Origin: Nocardia suismassiliense
GTDB lineage: Bacteria; Actinomycetota; Actinomycetes; Mycobacteriales; Mycobacteriaceae
Reading direction: 5' to 3'
Length of the DNA: 64,000 nucleotides
Assembly (NCBI RefSeq): GCF_900269665.1
Contig: NZ_LT985361.1
Span: 2,408,330 to 2,472,329, forward strand
Below are positions 1-9,331 of the stretch, piece by piece. The translations under genes and the position numbers were made by a program. Every line of letters begins with the position of its first letter. The stretch's first letter is position 1. The notes beneath the pieces are model-generated. The model was not told the origin of the DNA. It was given only the letters and a program-made list of their open reading frames with translations, and did not search any database.

Positions 1-2
1 CG

Positions 3-440
3 TCAGATGGGAATAGGGGGCGGGGCGGGGAGGGCCTGGACGGTGCGTGCGGCAAGGCTTTCCGGGCGGAACATGCGGACGCGAATCGGGCCGTGCTCGG
101 TAGCGGTGCCCGCCTGCATCAAGGTGACGGCGTGATAGGCGTTGCGGGCACCGATGATTCGGTACTCGCGTAGGTCATCTCGGCCGGTGCTCTTCTTGTG
201 TTTGCTTGTGCCGCCGAGGATTTCGATCCGCACGTCGGACGTGCCCAAGGTATGCAGCGCTAGCTGGATCTCCTCCAGCTCGTCGGCGGTATAGCGGTCG
301 CGGACGGCGTGCCGGTGTGCCGCGAACTCGTCACGCAATGCGAACCGGCTCGTGTAGCGCAGCGGGCCGGGGAACCGATCATGGGCATCGGAATACCAGA
401 GTGCAGCGAAATCATCTGGTTCCCAAGTCCATTCAGTCAT
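3..440 (-). CDS. EspG-like type VII secretion-associated protein, short or frameshifted
   Basis: A 145-residue protein whose opening (TWEPDDFAALWYSDAHDRFPGP) resembles the start of EspG chaperones, which bind PE/PPE-type substrates of ESX secretion systems in the cytosol. The ATG at 440 is preferred over the in-frame upstream codon at 542 because the conserved N-terminus begins there. EspG proteins are usually about 250 residues, so this one is short. The stop at 3-5 follows a C-rich tract (coding strand) over about positions 10-32, and another frame stays open to the window edge, so a frameshift or a continuation outside the window is possible. It lies downstream of the PPE-like gene, which supports the EspG call. 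Confidence 0.55.
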   Translation of the reverse strand: MTEWTWEPDDFAALWYSDAHDRFPGPLRYTSRFALRDEFAAHRHAVRDRYTADELEEIQLALHTLGTSDVRIEILGGTSKHKKSTGRDDLREYRIIGARNAYHAVTLMQAGTATEHGPIRVRMFRPESLAARTVQALPAPPPIPI

Positions 441-596
441 CTCGGTCCGATCTTCTCTGTGCTCGTTCTGTCGTGAGTGTCGTGAGCGGCCGCTCGCACC
501 ACCGAACTGCTCTCGGCGAGTACCGCCACGCGAACTGGACAAGGCGGCGACGAGACGCGAGGTTCCGCCGTCCCGTTCAGTGCGGTGTCGTGGGGT

Positions 597-1808
597 CTAA
601 GTGGTGTTGTCGCCGCCGATTACGCCGCCGGGAATCGTTCTCGGGAGCTCGCCGAGCAGTTCGTCGGTGTTCTCCTGGGTGATCAGATAGTCGGGGATCT
701 TGTGTTCGGAGTCGTCCTCGGACTGACCACCGCGCGCGCCCATGCCCGGAGCGCCCATGCCGGGGGTACCGCTCGCGCCACGGGTGGCGGCCGCGGCTGC
801 TGCCGCCGGGGTGGACGTGGTGCCGGGAACGGCGGGACTGCCGGAGATGCTGCGGCCGGGTTGCGGGGTCTTCGAACTAGGCGAACCCGGACTGCTGGGG
901 CTGCCGGTTCTGCTGGGACTGCCGGGACTACTCGGGGAGTAAGGCGTCCCGGTGCCCGTCGGCGCGGTCTTCGCCGGATCGGTGGAGCTGGGATTGCTCG
1001 GTGTCGGCGTGGTCGTCGGGTTGCTGCCGGCCGGTGTGGTCTGAGTGCCTGCCGGGTTCGTCGAGGCAGGTGTGGTCTGCTCAGCCTTCGGGTTGTCCGC
1101 CGACTTCGGGTCCTGGGTCGACGGCTCGTCCGGCTTGCCATCGCCATCTTTGTCGCCGGGAACGGTGGAGTTGTTCGAAGCCGGGTCGGTGGTAGTCGAC
1201 GTGGGTTGGTTCGGCTGACCGCCGGTGCCGTCCTGGCTCTGGTACCCGCCGGGTGGCGGGGCAGGGATGTCGACGGCCTTGGTCGGACTGGTCGGCGTGG
1301 GTAGCACCGGAATCTTGCCGTCCATTTGGCTGAACGGTTGCACGTAGTGCTCGTTCATCGCGACCCGAGCCTTTTGCGTCTCTTCGTTCTGGTCGCGCTG
1401 CAGGTCCCAGCGGTGCGGTGGCCATGCCCACGAGGTCCATGTGACGACCACGGGATCCGGAATTGCCTTCTTGGTGTTGACAATTGCGGTGGCGGCGTCG
1501 CGGACACGGGTGTGCAACTCGGCCAGCGCGGGGGTCAACTGCTGGGCGTCAGTGGTGTAGCTCTGAATCGATTCCTTCGACTTGTCGGCAGCTGGGCCGG
1601 ACCAAGCTTGGTCGATCGACTTCTGGATCGAGCGGGCGAAGGTTTCCACCCCCTGTTCCCAGAGTTGGTGCACCTGCCAGTACTTCTCCGCCTGATTGAT
1701 TGCGTCGGTGGTATCGAGGGGCTCGAAGGCATCCTTGATGTCCGGGTGTTCCCAGCTGTCGGTGTGCTCGCCGCCGCCGGGGATTCGTGTCGGCTCGTAT
1801 CCACTCAT
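597..1808 (-). CDS. PPE/WXG-like secreted substrate with Pro/Thr/Ser-rich tail
   Basis: 403 residues. The N-terminal ~150 residues are helical and carry a WSG motif (W69-G71), the WXG turn of type VII substrates. From about residue 165 onward the chain is low complexity, rich in P, T, S and G, and ends in a short charged segment. The start ATG overlaps the stop of the upstream gene (positions 1805-1808), so the two are translationally coupled, as with PE/PPE or EsxA/B partners. The likely role is a secreted, surface-exposed or matrix protein exported with its partner; this is inferred from context and fold pattern, not from a specific family match. Confidence 0.55.
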   Translation of the reverse strand: MSGYEPTRIPGGGEHTDSWEHPDIKDAFEPLDTTDAINQAEKYWQVHQLWEQGVETFARSIQKSIDQAWSGPAADKSKESIQSYTTDAQQLTPALAELHTRVRDAATAIVNTKKAIPDPVVVTWTSWAWPPHRWDLQRDQNEETQKARVAMNEHYVQPFSQMDGKIPVLPTPTSPTKAVDIPAPPPGGYQSQDGTGGQPNQPTSTTTDPASNNSTVPGDKDGDGKPDEPSTQDPKSADNPKAEQTTPASTNPAGTQTTPAGSNPTTTPTPSNPSSTDPAKTAPTGTGTPYSPSSPGSPSRTGSPSSPGSPSSKTPQPGRSISGSPAVPGTTSTPAAAAAAATRGASGTPGMGAPGMGARGGQSEDDSEHKIPDYLITQENTDELLGELPRTIPGGVIGGDNTT

Positions 1809-2284
1809 CGGCCGGTCCCATCAGGCAGCAGATAGGGACCAGCCGGCAGCTGAGCGGGCGGCCGCTGAGGCAGAGTTTCGTTCAGTCGATTGAACTCGCT
1901 GGCAAAGCTACTGTCTGCCTGCATCATTCGTTCCCTGACCACTCGATGGACTTCCTGAATGTCCTCGGCGATCTTGTAATGCATCTCCATGATCGCAAAC
2001 ACGCTGTTGCCGTCCTTGGCGCCGTTCGCCTTCTCCTTGAACCGTTCGACAAGCGTGCTTCCCGACACCATCTGTTGGTTTGTCTCGCCGAGACCCCACG
2101 TCGACTGCCTCGAGACGCCATCCATGATCCGTTGAATGTTCTGGATAGCGTCTTTGAAGTATTGGCAATCGCGGTCGATGTAGACGAAGTCTTCTGGCTT
2201 CAACTCGATGGCCAGTCGCCCCTCCCGCGCCTCGTTGAGGATGTTAGCCATCGGCCGCACCTGTGGATTGCCATCGTCGCTCAT
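1805..2284 (-). CDS. Small helical partner protein of the PPE-like gene (WXG100/PE-like)
   Basis: 159 residues, mostly predicted helix with no signal peptide or membrane segment. A W-G-L-G turn (around residue 63) sits between helical stretches, followed by a long charged helix and a short proline-rich tail. Its stop overlaps the start of the PPE-like gene by 4 bp, and a DUF3558 lipoprotein gene lies 39 bp upstream. Size and coupling suggest it forms a heterodimer with the downstream product for type VII export. I do not recognise a named family. Confidence 0.45.
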   Translation of the reverse strand: MSDDGNPQVRPMANILNEAREGRLAIELKPEDFVYIDRDCQYFKDAIQNIQRIMDGVSRQSTWGLGETNQQMVSGSTLVERFKEKANGAKDGNSVFAIMEMHYKIAEDIQEVHRVVRERMMQADSSFASEFNRLNETLPQRPPAQLPAGPYLLPDGTGR

Positions 2285-2323
2285 GTCGTTCCTTCCCTCC
2301 CAACGAGTCCGATCAAGGAGCGG

Positions 2324-2905
2324 TCATACAGTGGTAGGCATTGTGGGCACAACCTTCTCGGCCAATGCTCGGGTGAGTTGGCAGGTGTCGATACTGCCGG
2401 TGTTCTTGCGAGATGGCGGATTGCTCAGGTTGAACTCGAGGCTGCCACCTTTCATCTCCACGTTCAGCGTGCACGCGGCATCGGGATGGTCATCCACTTG
2501 CCGTGACTGGATTGCCCGACGGCCACTGACAGTAGATTCTCGGGCGTCACGGAAGTTCTTGTCGCGCACCATATCGACGGTGAGATTCGTCGTCTGGATT
2601 GTTGCCGCGTATCCATCCGTTTGGATCCAGGCGCAACCACGCCATTTGACTCCACCTGAGGCGTTGGAATCATCCTTGTCTTTGCCGCGAAGGTTCTCCG
2701 AGTCCAGCACAGTTTGCGGTATCGCTGTGCAGGGGTCGTAGCCGCCAGGTACGTTGGCAGTAAGCCCAGGTTTGGAGTCGGAAGGGGTGCTCCCGCTGCT
2801 TGTTGGAGTGTCGCCCCCACCGTTAGAGGGTCCACATCCCGCCAACACAAACACGGCACCAAGAACGAGACCGGACACCTTCCACGAGAGAAACCTGCTC
2901 GTCAT
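2324..2905 (-). CDS. DUF3558 family lipoprotein
   Basis: 193 residues. The N-terminus has a basic start, a hydrophobic core and the lipobox VLAGC, so it should be lipid-modified and anchored outside the membrane. The mature part has the DUF3558 pattern: DPCTAIP near residue 57, a second cysteine in WRGCAWI, and a late cysteine pair segment. DUF3558 proteins are common in nocardiae and often sit by ESX-like genes; their function is unknown. It is the first gene of the minus-strand cassette running to position 3. Confidence 0.85.
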   Translation of the reverse strand: MTSRFLSWKVSGLVLGAVFVLAGCGPSNGGGDTPTSSGSTPSDSKPGLTANVPGGYDPCTAIPQTVLDSENLRGKDKDDSNASGGVKWRGCAWIQTDGYAATIQTTNLTVDMVRDKNFRDARESTVSGRRAIQSRQVDDHPDAACTLNVEMKGGSLEFNLSNPPSRKNTGSIDTCQLTRALAEKVVPTMPTTV

Positions 2906-3133
2906 CGGATCCTTCGCCCGCCGGTGCTCGAATCGATCGCGCGGGACCGGACCGGCTTCTCCGCCCCCCGCTTCAGCTCATGCTGACGCTACCGATGGGT
3001 CTACCTGCGTGCAAGCGAGTCGCGTCGCAGGTCGGCACCCGTCGGAGGCGGGTCGGTCAGTACTGCCCGAGGTCGGGCCCGGGACCTCGCACAGAGCGAA
3101 GTCCCGGCCCCAGCTCACATCCTCGGCACACCC

Positions 3134-3340
3134 TTACCGCAGATCGAACACTCCACCGGCAACACCGGCGATGAAGACCCCCCACTCACCGGAGCTGAAA
3201 ACAAGCGCAGCCCCGTTCGGATTCTTCGAGTCACGAACGCCGACCTCTTCGCCGCCGAGAAAGGCGACCTCGACGCAGTCCTGACTGGGGCTGCTGTAAC
3301 TGCTCTTGAACCAGCAGGCTGTCGACAGATCTGTTCTCAC
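3134..3340 (-). CDS. DUF397 domain protein
   Basis: 68 residues covering one full DUF397 domain: WFKSSYSSPSQDCVEVAFL, then V-R-D-S-K-NP and a closing W-G-VF segment. GTG start at 3340 overlaps the stop of the upstream DUF5753 regulator (GTGA). DUF397 proteins are small partners of XRE-DUF5753 regulators in actinomycetes; some pairs behave like regulator/antagonist couples in developmental control. The role here is inferred from that pairing. Confidence 0.85.
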   Translation of the reverse strand: MRTDLSTACWFKSSYSSPSQDCVEVAFLGGEEVGVRDSKNPNGAALVFSSGEWGVFIAGVAGGVFDLR

Positions 3341-4218
3341 TTCGCGTACTCCTTCGCGATCTGGTGGATGAGCGTACGACTGCGGGACTCATCCAATGCA
3401 GAACGTCGCAAGTCGATACATGCCTGCTGATACTGCTGCACCTCGTCGGTCTTCTCGAGGTAGAGCGCTCCGGTGTGGCCCTGCAGGTAGACAACAGGCG
3501 GCTCGGTCAGATGTGCCGTTGGGTGCCTTGGGAATTCGAGCAGCACGAACGGCCCTACCGCCAAGCCGCCGTACGCCTCCGCACTGAGCGGAACCACCCG
3601 CACGCAGACGTTCGGCAGCTCGCCGACTCGAGCGAGATGGTGGAGCTGATCAATCATCACCTCCGGACCACTGATGGCCCGACGCAGGACGCATTCGTCC
3701 ACGATGGCGTCGACGGTCAACGGATTTTCGGCTTCGGTCAGCCGCACCTTGCGCCGAGTGAACAGTTCGATCCGCTGTTCGACTTCCTCGGTGGGCATGG
3801 TGGGTGAATCCACCCCGATCATCGCCCGCCGATATTCTTCGGTCTGCAGCAACCCCGGCAGCAGCACCGTCTGATACGAAACAACCCTCTTCGCAGCCTC
3901 TTCCAACCCGACGAACAAATCGAAATGCTTCGGCACGGCATCCCCGAACGCATGCCACCATCCGATGCGATGCGATTCTTCCGCCAATCCGAGCAGCATC
4001 GTCGTCACGTCCTCGGGTGCACCGTGCACCTCGCACAACCGCTGGATGAACAACGGATTCAACCGCACGGGTTGCCCGGTCTCCATCCGCCACAGTGTTT
4101 GTTTGCCAACGCCTATCGCCAGGCGCGCGATTTCCGCGCTGACGCCTGAATTCTCCCGGAGTTCGCGCAGCTGACGTGCCAGCATGCGCCGAGGGAGGGT
4201 GGATCCGGTGGGGGTCAC
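3337..4218 (-). CDS. XRE-type regulator with DUF5753 domain
   Basis: 293 residues when started at the GTG at 4218, which has an AAAGGGA ribosome site just upstream; a longer reading to 4341 lacks one. Residues ~10-65 form a helix-turn-helix (LARQLRELRENSGVS...GKQTLWRMETG), followed by a C-terminal DUF5753 domain with the usual YQT-LLPGLLQTEEYRR segment. Such proteins are DNA-binding regulators coupled to a DUF397 partner, here overlapping by 4 bp downstream. Target genes are unknown; autoregulation is plausible. Confidence 0.85.
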   Translation of the reverse strand: MTPTGSTLPRRMLARQLRELRENSGVSAEIARLAIGVGKQTLWRMETGQPVRLNPLFIQRLCEVHGAPEDVTTMLLGLAEESHRIGWWHAFGDAVPKHFDLFVGLEEAAKRVVSYQTVLLPGLLQTEEYRRAMIGVDSPTMPTEEVEQRIELFTRRKVRLTEAENPLTVDAIVDECVLRRAISGPEVMIDQLHHLARVGELPNVCVRVVPLSAEAYGGLAVGPFVLLEFPRHPTAHLTEPPVVYLQGHTGALYLEKTDEVQQYQQACIDLRRSALDESRSRTLIHQIAKEYAK

Positions 4219-4473
4219 GGCAATTCCCTTTCGTAGCCTCACTATTGGCCAGGTATGCAACTGGAACCGCATGGACGGGAATCCTTGGAACCTTGCGAAT
4301 TTTCCCCTGGTTCCACTACTGGGAACGTTCCCGCCGATCATTTCCGGTGCTCTACTGAACGCGCGCCCCGGTCCGTGTCATCGAATACTTGAAACCCTAT
4401 CGGCGAGAGCGGGTTCAGGTCCACTCGGAACCGGGGGCACCAACCGATCGATCGAGGTGAATCGAGGTGCGAT

Positions 4474-4932
4474 ATGCATGACCCAACGTTCAGAGACACC
4501 CCTTTTTCGCGCTGTGCCTATTACCGCCGCACCTGCGGGCTACCCGCCGGAATCCAACCGGAAGCAGGCCGGATCATCGTCAAGGTCGGCCTGGTCGGCG
4601 CGATCACCATGCCCGCCCGGCTCGGCCAGCGCGTCCGGGACGACATGCTGTTCCGCGGCTGCCCGGTCGGCCCGATATTGGCCCATATCCGTTCCCGCCG
4701 TTGGACTTTCCTGTGTCGGCCCGACGTGCCCGATGACACCCGTCTCTTCACCGAACTATTCCGGCTCGACGTCGCCATCGTGCCGTTCGGCGGTGAGATC
4801 GCCCTTCCGTCCCCAGCGGATTCGCACACCCCGTCTCGGGCCTGGGTCGTGCTGCCGCGGGACACCTTCCGCCCGTCCTGCGCGGTCATCATCGACTACC
4901 TGCGCGCCTGCACCAAGAGGCCTGCCCGTTGA
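4474..4932 (+). CDS. Conserved hypothetical, XRE/DUF397-neighbourhood protein
   Basis: 152 residues, soluble, no signal peptide. The central part (IIVKVGLVGAITMPARLGQRV, then RRWTFLCRPD and a GGEIALPSP segment) recalls a family of small actinomycete proteins found next to XRE-DUF5753 genes, some of which resemble a fragment of bifunctional primase/polymerase domains (the WTFL-P motif). No catalytic residues of a primase can be seen, so enzymatic function should not be assumed. Divergent from the XRE regulator, with 255 bp between starts. Confidence 0.6.
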   Translation: MHDPTFRDTPFSRCAYYRRTCGLPAGIQPEAGRIIVKVGLVGAITMPARLGQRVRDDMLFRGCPVGPILAHIRSRRWTFLCRPDVPDDTRLFTELFRLDVAIVPFGGEIALPSPADSHTPSRAWVVLPRDTFRPSCAVIIDYLRACTKRPAR

Positions 4933-5085
4933 CTGCGCAGCCCACGAAAATCCCAGCGCCCCAAACACACTGCGTGCGAACACCGCACCCATTGTTGGAT
5001 CCTCACACCCCTTCTGTGAGCCGCACACGGTGCAGCTTCTACAAAGGGTGTGCAATACAGCCCACGCACCGGGGGAGGTAATCGC

Positions 5086-5511
5086 GTGAATGGTTCGTTG
5101 CCGACGAGAAGCCAAGTGCTGCGCGCATGCCGCGGCGAGCACACCGTCGACCATCCGTTGTTACGCGCGGTTCGGGAGTTGACCGCGCTGCACGAACACC
5201 GGCTGTCCATCCCGCACGAATCCGCCTGCCATATAGACGAATATCGTGCCCGGGAAGTCCGTGCCATTGATCGCTGGGTCACCGCGCACCTCCCCGTCGC
5301 ACACGGCGGTGCCTATGTGCACACCGAAACCCTCGGCGCGATCCTCGATCGCCTCGCTCGGCTCACCGCGAGTGCCTACGCGTCCCTGGCCGGCGAATCC
5401 GAGTGGGAGCTCTGGTTCGCCTGGGAACGCCTCGCCGAACTAGCGGTCGGCTACGAGGACCTGATCACCGAACTGACTGCGGGCCGCCGCCGTCTGCCTA
5501 CGGGGCGCTGA
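5086..5511 (+). CDS. DUF4254 domain protein
   Basis: 141 residues from the GTG at 5086, chosen because GGGGGAGGT (5071-5079) lies 6-7 bases upstream. The sequence is helical with the DUF4254 pattern: an initial LLRAVRELTALHEHR, then H-IDEYRAREVRAIDRWV, and an ending LAELAVGYEDLITEL. Proteins of this family occur beside XRE/DUF397 and primase-like small genes in Nocardia; their biochemical role is unknown. Confidence 0.7.
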   Translation: MNGSLPTRSQVLRACRGEHTVDHPLLRAVRELTALHEHRLSIPHESACHIDEYRAREVRAIDRWVTAHLPVAHGGAYVHTETLGAILDRLARLTASAYASLAGESEWELWFAWERLAELAVGYEDLITELTAGRRRLPTGR

Positions 5512-5648
5512 TCATGAGTTTTGTTCGTGTGACGTGTTTTCCGACACTGATTAGGTCACGATTCACCGGGTATTCGAGAACCGATAAGGGAGCCGCCGCA
5601 ATTGGGTTAACCTGCCGTGGATCGTTCGATAAGCCGAGGGAGTTGCCG

Positions 5649-6821
5649 TTGATCTCAGGCGGCAGACGGGGCTGGGCGGCCATGGCAGCACTGGCCACGG
5701 TCGTCCTCATGGTGTGCGCGTGCGGCACCATCTCCACCGAGGCGAAGGTGCGCCCCAGCGCCGAACCCACCGCCCCGAAAGCAGCGAAAGCGCAGGCGGG
5801 AACGCCGGGTTCGCAAGAACTGGCCGCCATCGCGCCCGGCACGGCCGACCTCATGGCACGCATCCGCGCCACCGATCCGTGCGCACTGCTGAATCGCGAA
5901 TTCGCTGAGCGCTTAGGCCTTTTCCAGCGTTACGACCGCAGCCCCGGATTGGAACGTGGCGGCGGTTGGACCGGCTGCGGATTGATACTCGATGCCCCCG
6001 ATGATGCTTATTATTCGTTCAATCTGGAACTGGACAAGCTCTACACCTCGTCTCAGCGGGCGGCGGACCGGACCGAGCAGGTCAACGGCCGCACCGTGTA
6101 CCGCAGCGCGAGCAGCGACGACAGACCCGAGGCGTACGGCTGCGACTACCGAATCCCCGCCGGGGACACCGGATTCGCGCACCATCTGAGCGTCGCCAAG
6201 ATGACCGGGCCGACGAAAACGCCGGTGCCATGGTCCCAGCCCTGCCAGTTCGTCAGGGAATACCTCGCCGCGACGATCGACGGCCTCACGGCTTTGCCGC
6301 CCCATGTCATCGACGAACCTGCCGGACGTTCACTGCGACAGCGCAACCCGTGCGGGGCCACCTCGCAGATCGCTGCCCAGTTCACCGGCTGGCAGCTGAC
6401 CTCGGTCGGCTGGACCAAGGCCTACAAGTGCGCGATCACCCTCGTTCAGACCGGCGGCGCCCACCGCGCCACCGTCGAGGTCTCCTTCGATCAGAGCAAC
6501 GAGCAGATGGTCAAGACCGGCGAGGTCAACCGCCTGCCCTCCGGCCTCGACGGGGGACAGGCCATCCAGTACGCGCGCCACACGAATGTCGAGGGACTTA
6601 CCGGCACCGAACTCCGCACGGTCCAGTCCACCGATCCCACGCGGGAAAACTCCACCTGTGCAATCACCCTGAATTACCGCCGCGCCGACCCACCCACCGC
6701 CAGCAACGCGCACCTCCTGCGCGTCTCGGTCAACCTCGCCCCGGCCACCCCACCCTTCCCCTTCGATGCCTGCACCCAGGTCGTGCAAGTCGCGCCCACG
6801 GTCCTGCGCGCGATCCCGTGA
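5649..6821 (+). CDS. Two-domain DUF3558-type lipoprotein
   Basis: 390 residues from the TTG at 5649, preceded by GAGGGAG (5636-5642); longer in-frame readings to 5403 lack a signal at the right place. The hydrophobic segment AAMAALATVVLMVCAC gives a lipobox-like VCAC, so surface anchoring is likely. The mature part contains two DUF3558-like repeats: DPCALLN...WTGCGL and, after about 170 residues, NPCGATSQ...YKCAITL, each with a late cysteine. Most DUF3558 proteins have a single domain, so this looks like an internal duplication. Function unknown. Confidence 0.75.
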   Translation: MISGGRRGWAAMAALATVVLMVCACGTISTEAKVRPSAEPTAPKAAKAQAGTPGSQELAAIAPGTADLMARIRATDPCALLNREFAERLGLFQRYDRSPGLERGGGWTGCGLILDAPDDAYYSFNLELDKLYTSSQRAADRTEQVNGRTVYRSASSDDRPEAYGCDYRIPAGDTGFAHHLSVAKMTGPTKTPVPWSQPCQFVREYLAATIDGLTALPPHVIDEPAGRSLRQRNPCGATSQIAAQFTGWQLTSVGWTKAYKCAITLVQTGGAHRATVEVSFDQSNEQMVKTGEVNRLPSGLDGGQAIQYARHTNVEGLTGTELRTVQSTDPTRENSTCAITLNYRRADPPTASNAHLLRVSVNLAPATPPFPFDACTQVVQVAPTVLRAIP

Positions 6822-6901
6822 CCCGAACGCCCACCGGCTTCACCGCAGTTCAGCCCTCCACCGGTGGCGCGCAAGCGGCGATTCGGGTATAGGCAATTAG
6901 A

Positions 6902-6913
6902 CTGGTTAACCAG
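6902..6913. promoter_or_regulatory. 12-bp perfect palindrome upstream of hrcA
   Basis: CTGGTTAACCAG reads the same on both strands and lies about 95 bp before the hrcA start, next to a GGGTATAGG stretch (6886-6894) that could be a -10 region. It is not a CIRCE element. It may be an operator for the hrcA-dnaJ2-rsmE operon; which protein binds is unknown. Confidence 0.35.
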
Positions 6914-7006
6914 ACGGACCGGGATTCGCAGGAAGTTGTGCGATGTGCGGGTTCGCCGATGGCCTACGGCGGCGTACCCGAAGACGGAAGCGAGGAGGTG
7001 GGGCCG

Positions 7007-8038
7007 ATGTCGAGCACCGAGGACAGGCGGTTCGAGGTCCTGCGCGCGATCGTCGCGGATTATGTCGCGACCAAGGAGCCGATCGGGTCGAAGAGCCTGG
7101 TGGAACGGCACAATCTGGGTGTCTCCAGTGCAACAGTGCGCAACGACATGGCGGTGTTGGAGGCCGAGGGCTACATCACGCAGCCACACACCAGTTCCGG
7201 GCGCATCCCCACCGACAAGGGCTACCGGCAGTTCGTGGATCGCATCGCCGAGGTGAAGCCGCTGTCCGGGGCGGAGCGACGGGCGATCATGGAGTTCCTG
7301 GAGTCGGGGGTCGACCTCGACGACGTGCTCCGTCGCGGCGTGCGACTGCTGGCCCAGCTGACCAGGCAGGTCGCGGTCGTCCAGTATCCGTCGGTGTCCG
7401 CGTCGACGGTGCGGCACATCGAAGTTGTCGCGTTGAATCCCGCGCGCCTGCTGCTCGTGGTGATCACCGACACCGGCCGCGTCGACCAGCGACTCGTCGA
7501 GCTCGGCGCGCTGATCAACGACGATGACCTGGCCGCACTGCGCGGCATGCTCGGCGGCGCGATGGACGGCAAGCGGCTGGCCGCGGCGTCGGCGGCGGTG
7601 GCCGAACTGCCCGAGCAGGCGCCGCCGCGGTTGCGCGATGTGCTGATCCGGGTGTCGACGGTGCTGGTGGAGACGCTGGTGGAGCATCCGGAGGAACGGC
7701 TGGTGCTCGGCGGCACTGCCAACCTGACCCGCAACGCTGCCGACTTCGGGTTCCCCGGCTCGCTGCGTGACGTGCTGGAGGCGCTGGAGGAGCAGGTCAT
7801 CGTGCTCAAACTGCTGGCCGCCGCGCAGCAGCCCGGCACCGTGACGGTGCGCATCGGCGAGGAGACCCAGGTCGAGCAGATGCGCGGTACCTCGGTGGTG
7901 TCGACCGGCTACGGCACGTCGGGGGCGATCCTCGGCGGCATGGGTGTGCTCGGCCCCACTCGGATGGACTATCCGGGCACCATCGCCTCGGTCGCGGCCG
8001 TTGCCCGCTACATCGGTGAGGTCCTCGCCGAACGCTGA
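7007..8038 (+). CDS. hrcA: Heat-inducible transcription repressor HrcA
   Basis: 343 residues. The N-terminal winged helix ([25 protein letters not shown], then [18 protein letters not shown] and [15 protein letters not shown]) is the HrcA signature; a GAF-like dimerisation domain follows. Start ATG at 7007 has GAGGAGGT seven bases upstream. HrcA represses groE/dnaK-class genes by binding CIRCE dyads and depends on GroEL for activity. No CIRCE is visible beside this gene, so its targets probably lie elsewhere. First gene of the hrcA-dnaJ2-rsmE run, the same order as in M. tuberculosis. Confidence 0.95.
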   Translation: MSSTEDRRFEVLRAIVADYVATKEPIGSKSLVERHNLGVSSATVRNDMAVLEAEGYITQPHTSSGRIPTDKGYRQFVDRIAEVKPLSGAERRAIMEFLESGVDLDDVLRRGVRLLAQLTRQVAVVQYPSVSASTVRHIEVVALNPARLLLVVITDTGRVDQRLVELGALINDDDLAALRGMLGGAMDGKRLAAASAAVAELPEQAPPRLRDVLIRVSTVLVETLVEHPEERLVLGGTANLTRNAADFGFPGSLRDVLEALEEQVIVLKLLAAAQQPGTVTVRIGEETQVEQMRGTSVVSTGYGTSGAILGGMGVLGPTRMDYPGTIASVAAVARYIGEVLAER

Positions 8039-8179
8039 CGGCTCCGATGCCGCTGATACGCTCGTAGTTCCGGCCGGATAAAGTTGAGTGCATCCGACTA
8101 ATGCTGTCGATCAGCATGCGGTTGGAGCGGTGAAGCACCGTCGGCACTGTCGAGAACGACCAAGGACTAGAGAACTCAA

Positions 8180-9331
8180 GTGGCACGGGACTACTACGGA
8201 CTGCTCGGCGTCGCGAAGAACGCGACCGACCAGGAGATCAAGCGCGCCTATCGCAAGCTGGCGCGGGAGCTCCATCCCGACATCAACCCCGATGAGACGG
8301 CGCAGGCCAGGTTCAAGGAAGTGTCTGCCGCCTACGAGGTGCTGTCGGATCCGGAGAAGCGACGCATCGTCGACCTCGGCGGCGACCCGCTGGAGTCCGG
8401 TGGTGGCGGTGGCGGGTTCTCGGGCGCCGGTTTCGGCGGCCTCGGGGACGTGTTCGAGGCGTTCTTCGGCGGCATGAACGCCTCGGGTGGCGCGCGCAAG
8501 CCGCGTGGCCGGGTGCAGCCCGGCGCGGACTCGCTGCTGCGGACCCGGCTCAGCCTGGCCGAATGCGCCGTCGGCGTGACCAAGCATCTCACCGTGGACA
8601 CCGCGATCCTCTGCGACGTGTGCACCGGCGCGGGCACCAACGGCAAATCCAAGCCGGTGCGCTGCGAAACGTGTGGCGGCGCAGGCGAAGTGCAGTCCGT
8701 GCAGCGATCTTTCCTCGGCCAGGTGCTGACCTCGCGCCCCTGCCCGACCTGCCGCGGCGCCGGCGAGACCATCCCCGATCCGTGCCACAAGTGTGGCGGC
8801 GACGGCCGGGTGCGCGCCCGTCGCGAGATCGCCGCGCCGATCCCGGCCGGTGTCGCGAACGGCATGCGGGTGCGGCTCGCCGCGCAGGGCGAGGTGGGTC
8901 CCGGTGGCGGGCACGCCGGTGACCTGTACGTCGAGATCGTCGAGCAGCCGCACGACGTCTTCGTCCGCGACGGCGACGACCTGCACTGCACCATCCGCGT
9001 GCCGATGGTCGACGCCGCGCTGGGCACCACCGTGGTGATCGACACCATCCTGGACGGCCCCACCGAGCTGACCATCGCGCCGGGCACCCAGCCGGGCGAG
9101 GTCTCGGTGCTGCGCGGCCACGGCATGCCGCGGCTGCGGTCCGGCGCGCGTGGCGACCTGCTCGCGCACCTGGACATCGTGATCCCCGCCAAGCTGGACA
9201 GCAAGCAGACCGACCTGCTGCGCAAGTACAAGGGCATGCGCCCGAGCGAGCGCGCCGAGGTCATGTCCACCCAGTCCGAGCACAACAGCGGCCTGTTCGC
9301 CAGGCTGCGGGCCTCGTTCAGCGGACGATAA
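8180..9331 (+). CDS. dnaJ: Chaperone protein DnaJ (DnaJ2 type)
   Basis: 383 residues from GTG 8180. Order of parts: J domain (residues 1-65, with the HPD tripeptide in [12 protein letters not shown]), a glycine/phenylalanine-rich linker (~75-105), a zinc-binding centre with four CxxCxGxG-like repeats ([32 protein letters not shown]) and the C-terminal substrate-binding domains. It stimulates DnaK ATPase and binds unfolded protein. Its position after hrcA and before rsmE matches the dnaJ2 locus of mycobacteria rather than the dnaK-grpE-dnaJ1 locus. Confidence 0.95.
   Translation: MARDYYGLLGVAKNATDQEIKRAYRKLARELHPDINPDETAQARFKEVSAAYEVLSDPEKRRIVDLGGDPLESGGGGGGFSGAGFGGLGDVFEAFFGGMNASGGARKPRGRVQPGADSLLRTRLSLAECAVGVTKHLTVDTAILCDVCTGAGTNGKSKPVRCETCGGAGEVQSVQRSFLGQVLTSRPCPTCRGAGETIPDPCHKCGGDGRVRARREIAAPIPAGVANGMRVRLAAQGEVGPGGGHAGDLYVEIVEQPHDVFVRDGDDLHCTIRVPMVDAALGTTVVIDTILDGPTELTIAPGTQPGEVSVLRGHGMPRLRSGARGDLLAHLDIVIPAKLDSKQTDLLRKYKGMRPSERAEVMSTQSEHNSGLFARLRASFSGR

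Noticed and set aside
8086..8091. Possible CIRCE half-site GAGTGC between hrcA and dnaJ
   Set aside because: Only one half is present; the partner GCACTC at the required spacing is missing.
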